Shown piece by piece: positions 43,984-51,617 of a DNA stretch of 56,780 nt (its first letter is position 1; each line of letters opens with the position of its first letter). Origin of the DNA: Paraherbaspirillum soli (GTDB lineage: Bacteria; Pseudomonadota; Gammaproteobacteria; Burkholderiales; Burkholderiaceae_D); contig NZ_JBHSMT010000024.1 of the NCBI RefSeq assembly GCF_042654985.1, positions 1-56,780 of the forward strand. The letters run 5' to 3'. A program made the position numbers and the translations under genes. The notes under the pieces are model-generated. The model saw only the letters and a program-made list of their open reading frames with translations. It searched no databases and was not told where the DNA came from.

Positions 43984-46547
43984 TGCGCGACCAGGCGCAC
44001 GAGTCGGCCACGCCGACCAATTGCAATCGTTATCTCGACCGTCTGCCATTGACGCCGGAGCAGCGCACGGCCTTGTCCGCGCGTTGCGATGCGGCGGCCG
44101 ATGCGCCACTGGCCGCCCTGCATCAAGCGCTGGCCGAGAACGCTGCAACGGCGGCCGGCGCCGCCTTGCCCGACGTTAGCCCGGCCTACGGCTCGGTGGC
44201 GGCGCGACTGCAACTGGGGTTCGGCTTGCCAAACACTGAGGCCGACCAATCCGGTCCGGCCATCAGCACCGACGCCTGCGGCCGGACCCGGGTCCAGATT
44301 GCGCCGCCGCTGAAGCGGACCCCGATTGTCGCCCACCCGTGGGGTACGCTGAACCCGCTGGTGCGCTGGGTCGACAGGGCGAATAAAAAATTCGACCTGC
44401 GCCCGCTCACCACACCGCGCCGCCATAAAAAACAGCTGCGTTCGAGCGCCGGCGCGCAAGCGTTGCCGGAACCGCAAACGCCAGCCGCGAGCGACAGCCA
44501 GGATCACCATAAAAGCACGCTGCGCGGCAATATGCGGCGCATCGTGCTGCTGATCCTGATGCTGGCGCAGACCGCGCTGGCAAGCTATTTCATGAGCGCG
44601 GTGCTGCCTTACCACGGCGCCAAGCCGCTGGAAATGGTCACGCTGGGGCTGTTTGCGCTGCTGTTTTGCTGGGTTTCGGCCGGCTTCTGGACCGCGATGG
44701 CAGGCTTCCTGGTCTTGATGCGGGGCACCGACCGCTATGTGATTTCACGCGAAGACGCGGCCCCCGGCCCGATTGCTGCCGATGCCAGGACCGCCATCGT
44801 GATGCCGATCTGTAACGAGGACGTGACCCGCGTCTTCGCCGGACTGCGCGCCACCTACGAGTCGGTGGCCAACAGCGGCGAACTCGACCACTTTGATTTC
44901 TTCGTCCTCAGCGACAGCGGCGACAGCGATATCTGCACCGCCGAACTGGATGCCTGGAGCAGCCTGTGCCGCACGGTCGGCGGCTTCGGCCGCATCTTCT
45001 ATCGGCACCGCCGGCGCCGGGTCAAGCGCAAGAGCGGCAACATCGACGATTTTTGCCGGCGCTGGGGCGCCAACTATCGCTACATGATCGTGCTGGATGC
45101 CGACAGCGTGATGAGCGGCACCTGCCTGGCGACGCTGGTGCGGCTGATGGAATCCAATCCGACCGCCGGCATCATCCAGACCGCGCCGCGCGCCGCCGGC
45201 CGCGACACCCTGTATGCCCGGATCCAGCAATTCTCGACCCGCGTCTACGGCCCCTTGTTCACCGCTGGCTTGCACTACTGGCAACTGGGCGAATCGCACT
45301 ATTGGGGACATAACGCCATCATCCGCCTGCAACCGTTCATGCAGCATTGCGCATTGGCGCCGCTGCCGGGCGAAGGCTCGCTGGCCGGCGAGATTTTGTC
45401 GCACGATTTTGTCGAAGCGGCGCTGATGCGGCGCGCCGGCTGGGGCGTCTGGATCGCCTATGACCTGGCCGGCAGTTACGAAGAAATGCCTCCCAATTTG
45501 CTGGATGAGCTCAAGCGTGACCGTCGCTGGTGCCAAGGCAACCTGATGAACTTCCGGCTGTTCCTGGCGAGCGGCATGCATACCGTCCATCGGGCGGTGT
45601 TCGTGACCGGCGTGATGGCTTATTTGTCGGCTCCGCTGTGGTTCCTGTCGCTGGTACTGTCCACTATCCTGCTGGCGATGCACACGCTGATCGCACCGGA
45701 ATACTTCGTGACCCCGGGGCAGTTGTTCCCGGTCTGGCCGGAATGGCATCCGGAACGGGCGCTGGCCTTGTTCACCGCCACCGCGACCTTGCTGTTCCTG
45801 CCCAAGATCCTCAGCGTGGTGTTGATCTGCGCCAAAGGCGCACGTGAGTTCGGCGGCGGATTGCGGCTGACTGTCAGCATGCTGATCGAATTGCTGTTCT
45901 CGATGCTGCTGGCGCCGGTGCGCATGCTGTTCCATACCCGCTTCGTGGTCGCCGCATTTCTCGGCTGGGCCATCAGCTGGAAATCGCCGCCGCGCGAAGA
46001 CGCCGAAACCAGTTGGGGCGAAGCCTGCCGCCGACATGGCTGGCATACCGTGCTGGGTCTGGTCTGGGGCAGCGGCGTGTATTGGCTGGAGCCGGGTTTC
46101 CTGTGGTGGCTGCTGCCGATTGTCGGCTCGCTGATGCTGTCGATCCCGATCTCGGTGTTTTCCAGCCGGGTGTCGCTCGGCCGCGGTTTCCGCCGCGCCC
46201 GGTTGTTCGTGATCCCGGAGGAGGTCGACCTGCCGTCGGAACTGGCCGCCACTACCGTCTACAACGACAACGGCAAAGCGCTGGCCGGCTTCAACCAGGC
46301 GGTGCTCGACCCGCTCGTCAACGCCTTGCTGTGCGCGGCGCTGACCGCCCGCCCAGGCGTGCCGGCCAACACCCGGGCGGCGCGCGCAACGCTGGTGCAG
46401 AGCGCATTGCAAGACGGCCCGGACAGCTTGTCGCAGAAACAAAAAAACGCCTTGCTGGACGACCCGCTGATGCTGTCGCAATTGCATTTCGAAGTGTGGA
46501 GTTCGAACCAGGCGCATCAGCGCTGGCAAGAATTGCTGATGGCTTGA
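43956..46547 (+). CDS. opgH: Glucan glucosyltransferase OpgH
   Basis: An 863-residue inner-membrane glycosyltransferase (GT2) that polymerises glucose from UDP-glucose into the periplasmic glucan backbone. A soluble N-terminal part of about 190 residues is followed by two helices (RIVLLILMLAQTALASYFMSA and MVTLGLFALLFCWVSAGFW). The catalytic domain has TAIVMPICNEDVTRVFAGL, FFVLSDSGD, VLDADSVMSG and the acceptor motif RRWCQGNL. Several C-terminal helices follow (about 550-740). It starts with GTG inside the end of opgG, which suggests translational coupling. In E. coli the N-terminus of OpgH also links glucose supply to FtsZ; whether that holds here is unknown. Confidence 0.93.
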   Translation: MELHITAQLVRDQAHESATPTNCNRYLDRLPLTPEQRTALSARCDAAADAPLAALHQALAENAATAAGAALPDVSPAYGSVAARLQLGFGLPNTEADQSGPAISTDACGRTRVQIAPPLKRTPIVAHPWGTLNPLVRWVDRANKKFDLRPLTTPRRHKKQLRSSAGAQALPEPQTPAASDSQDHHKSTLRGNMRRIVLLILMLAQTALASYFMSAVLPYHGAKPLEMVTLGLFALLFCWVSAGFWTAMAGFLVLMRGTDRYVISREDAAPGPIAADARTAIVMPICNEDVTRVFAGLRATYESVANSGELDHFDFFVLSDSGDSDICTAELDAWSSLCRTVGGFGRIFYRHRRRRVKRKSGNIDDFCRRWGANYRYMIVLDADSVMSGTCLATLVRLMESNPTAGIIQTAPRAAGRDTLYARIQQFSTRVYGPLFTAGLHYWQLGESHYWGHNAIIRLQPFMQHCALAPLPGEGSLAGEILSHDFVEAALMRRAGWGVWIAYDLAGSYEEMPPNLLDELKRDRRWCQGNLMNFRLFLASGMHTVHRAVFVTGVMAYLSAPLWFLSLVLSTILLAMHTLIAPEYFVTPGQLFPVWPEWHPERALALFTATATLLFLPKILSVVLICAKGAREFGGGLRLTVSMLIELLFSMLLAPVRMLFHTRFVVAAFLGWAISWKSPPREDAETSWGEACRRHGWHTVLGLVWGSGVYWLEPGFLWWLLPIVGSLMLSIPISVFSSRVSLGRGFRRARLFVIPEEVDLPSELAATTVYNDNGKALAGFNQAVLDPLVNALLCAALTARPGVPANTRAARATLVQSALQDGPDSLSQKQKNALLDDPLMLSQLHFEVWSSNQAHQRWQELLMA

Positions 46548-46576
46548 CTGTCTCTTAGAAACAAGGATTAGGTACG

Positions 46577-48175
46577 ATGCAACGACGCGATTTTTTGAAA
46601 GCGTCGGCGGCCCTGGCAGCCGCTGGCTTCCCGGCAAGTTCGCTGCTGGCGGCAGCGGCGGCCCCGGATAAACTGAGTTTCCTGGGCCAGCCGAAAGCCT
46701 TCGATTACGCCTGGCTCAAAGGCCACGCCAGACACCTGGCCGGCCAGCCTTACCGAGCGCCGGAAAGCCATGTTCCGGAGCAAGTCAAGGCACTCGATTG
46801 GGAGCAGTATCAGGCGATCGGCTACCGCGCCGATCATGCGCTGTGGGCCAACGATCAATTGCCATTCCAGGTCAAATTCTTTCACCTCGGCTTGTACTTC
46901 AAGACCCCGGTCCGGATTCATGAACTGAAGAACGGCCAGGCGCAGCAACTGGCCTACGACCCGGCCATGTTCAACTACGGCAAAAGCGGCTTGCATGCGG
47001 CACAAATGCCTAAGGACCTCGGCTTCGCCGGATTCCGGGTCAATGCGCATACCGACCTGGAACGCGACATCACTGCATTTCTGGGCGCCAGCTATTTCCG
47101 CGCCGTCGGCGTCGAGGGCCAATACGGTTTATCGGCACGTGGCCTGGCGATCGACAGCGGCATGCAGCGGCCGGAAGAGTTTCCGGTGTTCACCGACTTC
47201 TGGCTGGAACGGCCGGCCAAAAATGCCGGCAAGCTGGTGGTGTACGCCTTGCTCGATTCGCCCAGCGTGGCCGGGGCTTATCGCTTTGAAATCCAGCCCT
47301 CGGCGACGCTGGTGATGGAGGTCGATGTCGCGCTGTATCCGCGCAAGACCATCGAACGGATGGGCGTGGCGCCGCTGACCAGCATGTTCCAATACGCGGA
47401 AAACGACCGCCGCCCGAAAGCGTCCAACGACTGGCGGCCCGAGATCCACGACTCCGACGGCTTAGCCATGCAGCGCGGTAACGGCGAGTGGATCTGGCGG
47501 CCGTTGACCAACCCCGAACAAGTGCGTTTCAACGCCTATCAGGATGAGAGCCCGCGCGGCTTCGGCCTGCTGCAACGCGACCGCAACTTCGACCATTACC
47601 AGGACGACGGCGTGTTCTACGACCGCCGCCCCAGCCTGTGGGTGGAACCGAAATCCGGCTGGGGCAAAGGTTCGGTGCAACTGGTCGAAATCCCGACCGT
47701 CGACGAAACCTTCGACAATATCGTCGCCTTCTGGAACCCGGCCGACAAGCCGCAAGCAGGGCAGGAATATCTGTTCGGCTATCGCCTGCATTGGGGCAGC
47801 AAGATGCCATCCACGCCGCCGCTGGCGCAAGTGGTGGCGACCCGTACCGGCCTGGGCGGCGTGGTCGGCCACAACCGGACCTACTATTCGTGGCGTTTCG
47901 CGGTCGATTTTGCCGGCGCCAACCTAGCCCAGCTGGGCAAGGAGGCCAAGGTGCAAGCCGTCATCAGCGCCTCGCGCGGCAAGGTCGAAATCACCTCGGC
48001 CCGTCCGCTCGATGCGATACACGGCTACCGCGCAATGTTCGACATCAAGCCGACCGACGACAGCGTCGCGCCGATCGACTTGCGGCTCTACCTGGCCGCC
48101 GCCGACGGTAGACCGTTGAGCGAGACCTGGCTGTATCAATGGACCCCGCCGGCAGCGGCTCAGCGGGTTTTTTGA
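46577..48175 (+). CDS. opgD: Periplasmic glucan biosynthesis protein OpgD
   Basis: A 532-residue OpgG paralogue exported by the Tat pathway (QRRDFLKASAALAAAGFPASSLLAA). It shares the MdoG core with OpgG: DWEQYQAIGYRADHALW, FLGASYFRAVGVEGQYGLSARGLAIDS and EIHDSDGLAMQRGNGEWIWRPL. In E. coli OpgD controls glucan backbone structure. It lies 29 nt after opgH with an AAGGA site, so the locus is a three-gene operon. The last codons and the TGA stop lie inside its own terminator T-run. A second copy of its last 24 codons is found 3.3 kb downstream at 51434-51506. Confidence 0.93.
   Translation: MQRRDFLKASAALAAAGFPASSLLAAAAAPDKLSFLGQPKAFDYAWLKGHARHLAGQPYRAPESHVPEQVKALDWEQYQAIGYRADHALWANDQLPFQVKFFHLGLYFKTPVRIHELKNGQAQQLAYDPAMFNYGKSGLHAAQMPKDLGFAGFRVNAHTDLERDITAFLGASYFRAVGVEGQYGLSARGLAIDSGMQRPEEFPVFTDFWLERPAKNAGKLVVYALLDSPSVAGAYRFEIQPSATLVMEVDVALYPRKTIERMGVAPLTSMFQYAENDRRPKASNDWRPEIHDSDGLAMQRGNGEWIWRPLTNPEQVRFNAYQDESPRGFGLLQRDRNFDHYQDDGVFYDRRPSLWVEPKSGWGKGSVQLVEIPTVDETFDNIVAFWNPADKPQAGQEYLFGYRLHWGSKMPSTPPLAQVVATRTGLGGVVGHNRTYYSWRFAVDFAGANLAQLGKEAKVQAVISASRGKVEITSARPLDAIHGYRAMFDIKPTDDSVAPIDLRLYLAAADGRPLSETWLYQWTPPAAAQRVF
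48101..48173 (+). repeat. 73-nt direct repeat, copy A (3' end of opgD)
   Basis: Identical to 51434-51506 at 67 of 73 positions by direct reading. It encodes ADGRPLSETWLYQWTPPAAAQRVF, the OpgD C-terminus, and the transcription terminator. Together with copy B it brackets a 3.26-kb block holding two intact minus-strand genes and one gene fragment. Confidence 0.85.
48145..48173 (+). terminator. Terminator overlapping the opgD stop codon
   Basis: CCCGC (48145-48149) pairs with GCGGG (48163-48167) and is followed by six T (48168-48173). The opgD TGA uses the last T of the run. The same terminator is duplicated at 51478-51506. Confidence 0.75.
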
Positions 48176-48235
48176 TCTGCAGCAGGTTTGACATTGAAAA
48201 TCGGACTTTCTTTTTTTCTGATTTGATGGTGCGCA

Positions 48236-48379
48236 TTCATCCAGGAACAGTTGCTCCAGGCTATACGGCGGATTATTCATGATCAGGTTGTCGATCCCCA
48301 GTTTTTGCCCGTCTATCAGCACTTGCACTTGCTCCAGGGTGATTGGCTGCCAATGTGGCCAGCCAAATTGATTGCGACG
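48236..48379 (-). pseudogene. Fragment of an unrecognised gene, possible displaced C-terminus in the effector cassette
   Basis: In one minus-strand frame directly after the stop of the immunity-like gene, 48 codons read like real protein (GWPHWQPITLEQVQVLIDGQ, then LGIDNLIMNNPPYSLEQLFL). There is no start codon or ribosome site, and the frame runs on into opgD antisense. I do not recognise the family. It is probably the 3' remnant of another gene of the cassette, for example an orphan immunity or effector tail. Confidence 0.45.
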
Positions 48380-48387
48380 TCTACACG

Positions 48388-48990
48388 CTATTTGGTCTCT
48401 GCATCAAAACCACGTACCACCTCTACTGACTTGATCATGTCGATCGCTTGTTGCTTGGTGAGTGTTTTATAGGGCAGCGCCAAGCCGACCTCAACCCAGA
48501 CGCCTTTGCTGAATACTTTTCCCTCTATCCTTGTGATGCGCTCTATGTTTTCCTCCATCTCCATCGGGGAAATCATCCTGATGAATTTTGATCGGAAATT
48601 TCCCTGGTCTATACGCAAGAATTTTTCTTTGCCATCTTGAACCAGGATGGTTTTTTTACTGAGCAGCTTATTCCAGGTGTCATCTCGTTCATATGAGGTA
48701 CTTACAAATCGGCGTGGTTTTTTATCGCCGACTGCACTTAGAGATACGATTCCCTCAAAGTAATACCCGGAATAATCAGGATTTTCTTCTCTGTTCCGCC
48801 AGAATGTGCAGGAATCTTCGCTTGCCCTCGCCAATTCAAAATACTTTGGAACATCAATTTTTACTTCTGCGCCCTTGCAAGTGAACGTTATGATTTCGGC
48901 ATGGACGAATGTTGTTAGTAGGAAGAACAGCGCACAAGCGTTCCGTATGGTGCGCAAGAAAAATAACGAGGTAGTTTCGATACACATCAT
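48388..48990 (-). CDS. Putative periplasmic immunity protein
   Basis: A 200-residue protein with a signal peptide (RNACALFFLLTTFVHA) and a small beta-rich mature part. Features include a CKGAEVKIDVPKYFELA segment, a second Cys (EDSCTFW) that could form a disulfide with the first, and a C-terminal helix KTLTKQQAIDMIKSVE. The family is not recognised. Its ATG overlaps the stop of the cell-wall-hydrolase-like gene by 4 nt (ATGA). That coupling, the predicted periplasmic location and the lower GC content than the neighbours fit an immunity protein that protects the producer's own cell wall. This is inference from context. Confidence 0.6.
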   Translation of the reverse strand: MMCIETTSLFFLRTIRNACALFFLLTTFVHAEIITFTCKGAEVKIDVPKYFELARASEDSCTFWRNREENPDYSGYYFEGIVSLSAVGDKKPRRFVSTSYERDDTWNKLLSKKTILVQDGKEKFLRIDQGNFRSKFIRMISPMEMEENIERITRIEGKVFSKGVWVEVGLALPYKTLTKQQAIDMIKSVEVVRGFDAETK

Positions 48991-51218
48991 TTCTCTTCCT
49001 TTTTCATATTGCGGGTCATGCCCTCGGTCAAATCCGACAAGGCGCTATACGCATGAGTAAAAAATTTGCAGCGCTCCGGCAAATGCTTCTCTGCGCTGTT
49101 GATTTGCCGTGTCACTCTGCTGACGCTGGCCTTGATGCCGGCGGCATCCGTCAGTCCCTGAAATTGCGATTTATCGGCACGCTGACTGATATTGAGACGG
49201 CCATCCAATATCCATTTTGGCTTGACATTGGGCACAGGATTTCTGTCGCGGGTACGTAACGATACCCAGTACAAGCCTGCCGAATCACAGGCTGTATACG
49301 CGTCATGCTCAAACAGTAGGTTGTTGTCGCCGATGGTCATGTCAATGCCGCGATGTTTTCCGTATTTGGCATAGTTGGTTTTGCCCGTCGTCTGAATCAG
49401 GCCGCGGCCCTTATATTTGGGTCCGTCGCCAATATCTTCATTCCCTAACTCCACAGCTTTGTCGGGATCATCCCTCTTGTCATACGCCCATCCATCCGCA
49501 TACTCCACCACCGTCTGCAAATAATCGGTCTCCAGCACCGCTTGACCAAAAAAGTGCGCGGTACGGAGCGGCGTGTTCAAGCCATATTTACGCAACATAT
49601 TGTTGAGGCCAACGCCTATATGCGACGGCAAAATCTGTAGCTTGGCGCGTTGACCCAATACTAGAATTTCTGCCATATGCCTGTAAGACTTGAATCCGGC
49701 TGGTAGCAAGCCAATCATTTCCGAAAGACTCAACCACCCGCACTGCCTGAAATGCGCAATGAACTCATGCGGATGAAAATGCCATTGCGCATCCAGATAT
49801 TCCTGCGGCAAATCGTCAAATGTCGTCGCCAGCAAATGCCGCTCGAAACGGCCCCAGTCTTCCGGCTTATCCATCTGTTCCCGCACCCAGCCGTAACGTT
49901 TCGCGATCGTCGCCCGATCCCATTCGCACGGCGTTTTGCAAATCGTGCGCCGCAGTTTGGCTCGCACTTCTGGTTTGCCCAGCCGCGCCGCCAGTTTGAC
50001 CCGGTCGAGCAGGCTTTCCGGGTCGGCCGGGTCGCGCACCAGCACTTTCATTTTCAGTGAATTGCAGCGCTGGTCGTCCGGGCTTGGATCGTCGTCGTAG
50101 CAATTCCAGCCCATCACCGGCAGACAATCGGCGTCGCTGAATTTGCGAGTGCCGGGCCCATTCAGGTCGGCCCAGAGTTCGCCGTCGGCAGTTGCGATCT
50201 TGCGCCAGTGTGGGGCATCGGCCGGCAGCGGATCGCGGCCCAGATTGCGGCCGAAGCGCAGCAGTTCGTACCAGCCGCTGGGACTGGAATCGCTTGCGTC
50301 CGTTAAGCTGGCGTGGCGCTCGCTGGCGGTTTTATATAGCTTGTACTCGAACTGCTCCGGTTCTTTTTCTTCGCGGCTGGCGATCACCTGACCGTATTTG
50401 TCGCGGGTGGTCAGGATGCTGCGGCCTTGCTGGTAGGCGATGCTGAGCCACAACTCTTGCTCCAGGCGTTTGCCGTCGCCGCTACGCCGGTGACTGCTCG
50501 GCGGGTTGGATCTGACCGGGGTTTCGGGCGGCAGATAGATATGGATCTGGCCGAACACGCTGTCGCTGCGGCCATCCTCCGGCGGCACCTGGTCCACCGC
50601 TCTCCAGGGACCAGGAAAGCACGGGGTGCTGTAGTCGTTGACGATTTTGCGGCCTATCAGTTTTTGCAGATTGGCGTCGTCGCAGCAGATTTCAAAATGG
50701 ATCTGGCGTCGATGGCCGTAGATTTGCCCCCCTTGGCCGATGACCTCCTTGCGCGCCACTTTTTTGCCGGGCACGATGCCGGGCGCCAGTTGCGACAGGT
50801 GCATATAGGCCGAATAGAAGGTGACCGTGGTCGGAACATGGCCGCTGGCGCCGATCTCGGTGGTGTGGGCCAGCACCAGCATGCCAATGTCGGTCCAGGT
50901 GACGGCGCCTTTCTCATTGCTGAACGCGCCGTAGGTTTGGCCGTGGTTCAGGTCCGTGCATTCTTGCGGCGGCGGTTTGGCGTAGATGACGACGCCGTCG
51001 GCAATCGCGCAGACCGGCAAGCAGCCATAACCATGCGGCAAGATCGGTGAGTCCAGGTGCAGGCCGTTATGCCATTCGAAGCCGCCACTGACCGGGAAGC
51101 TGCCTTCAGGCGCGCCGCCGGTGCCGCTGACGGCAGAGATCGGCGGCGGCATCGCGGCGTTCAAAAAGCCTTCTTCGGTGAAGCTGCCTTGCGGCAGGAA
51201 GGGCGGGCTGATCAGCAA
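48987..51218 (-). CDS. Putative antibacterial cell-wall hydrolase effector (M23-like plus GH19-like domains)
   Basis: A 743-residue protein without a Sec signal. Residues about 40-180 resemble an M23 peptidase: EWHNGLHLDSP, CAIADGVVIYAK, TFYSAYMHLSQL and RRQIHFEI. Position five of the HxGxD motif is His and the first His of HxH is Gln (172), so activity is doubtful. The middle (about 190-540) is unassigned. Residues about 555-735 are GH19/endolysin-like, with HFFGQAVLETDYLQ holding a candidate catalytic Glu and GDGPKYKGRGLIQTTGKTNYAKYG. It starts at TTG with AGGAG upstream. A leaderless hydrolase coupled to a secreted partner fits type VI-type effectors, but no vgrG, PAAR or other T6SS gene is in the window. 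Confidence 0.7.
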   Translation of the reverse strand: MLISPPFLPQGSFTEEGFLNAAMPPPISAVSGTGGAPEGSFPVSGGFEWHNGLHLDSPILPHGYGCLPVCAIADGVVIYAKPPPQECTDLNHGQTYGAFSNEKGAVTWTDIGMLVLAHTTEIGASGHVPTTVTFYSAYMHLSQLAPGIVPGKKVARKEVIGQGGQIYGHRRQIHFEICCDDANLQKLIGRKIVNDYSTPCFPGPWRAVDQVPPEDGRSDSVFGQIHIYLPPETPVRSNPPSSHRRSGDGKRLEQELWLSIAYQQGRSILTTRDKYGQVIASREEKEPEQFEYKLYKTASERHASLTDASDSSPSGWYELLRFGRNLGRDPLPADAPHWRKIATADGELWADLNGPGTRKFSDADCLPVMGWNCYDDDPSPDDQRCNSLKMKVLVRDPADPESLLDRVKLAARLGKPEVRAKLRRTICKTPCEWDRATIAKRYGWVREQMDKPEDWGRFERHLLATTFDDLPQEYLDAQWHFHPHEFIAHFRQCGWLSLSEMIGLLPAGFKSYRHMAEILVLGQRAKLQILPSHIGVGLNNMLRKYGLNTPLRTAHFFGQAVLETDYLQTVVEYADGWAYDKRDDPDKAVELGNEDIGDGPKYKGRGLIQTTGKTNYAKYGKHRGIDMTIGDNNLLFEHDAYTACDSAGLYWVSLRTRDRNPVPNVKPKWILDGRLNISQRADKSQFQGLTDAAGIKASVSRVTRQINSAEKHLPERCKFFTHAYSALSDLTEGMTRNMKKEEK

Positions 51219-51433
51219 GATTGGTCTCCTTGGTAAATGTGAATAAAGAAACCGTGGCCGGCGCTAGGCATCAAGATCTCCTGCAAGACAAGTTGAGGGC
51301 TTGCATTGTAAGAGTCTTAAGTTGGTAAATGTATAAGACAATGCTTAATTTGAATTTATAAGCTCATACAAACTGCGCTCTCGGTAATTAGGTTTTAAGA
51401 GCCTCAGCACGACTAAAATCAACATGATCGTCG

Positions 51434-51506
51434 GCCGACGGCCGACCGTTGAGCGAGACTTGGCTGTATCAATGGACCCCGCCGGCAGTGGGCCAGCGGG
51501 TTTTTT
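51434..51506 (+). pseudogene. 73-nt direct repeat, copy B: remnant of the opgD 3' end
   Basis: It reads in frame as ADGRPLSETWLYQWTPPAVGQRVF and a stop codon (TAG), with the terminator hairpin and six T. It differs from copy A at six positions, two of them changing residues (AA to VG). No opgD sequence precedes it. The rest of the 51219-51617 gap is AT-rich, probably holds the promoter of the effector gene on the minus strand and of the ABC exporter on the plus strand, and contains no gene. Confidence 0.85.
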
Positions 51507-51617
51507 AGAAGGGCTGACAGGTGTCGCTAAAAGAAGCGTCGAGAAAACATTAAAGCATGGCAATATACTGCCTGCCTTGAGTTGGACCTTGCGATAAATA
51601 CTTCCTGGAGCATTGGC

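Noticed and set aside
44745..46637. A 630-codon minus-strand frame opposite opgH
   Set aside because: It is a shadow of the glucosyltransferase gene with Gln/Arg/His-biased composition and no signature.
48388..51218. Phage lysis cassette (endolysin plus holin/spanin) instead of effector/immunity
   Set aside because: The second protein has a cleavable-type signal and a beta-rich mature domain rather than holin helices or a spanin coiled coil, and no other phage genes adjoin; kept only as a weaker alternative.
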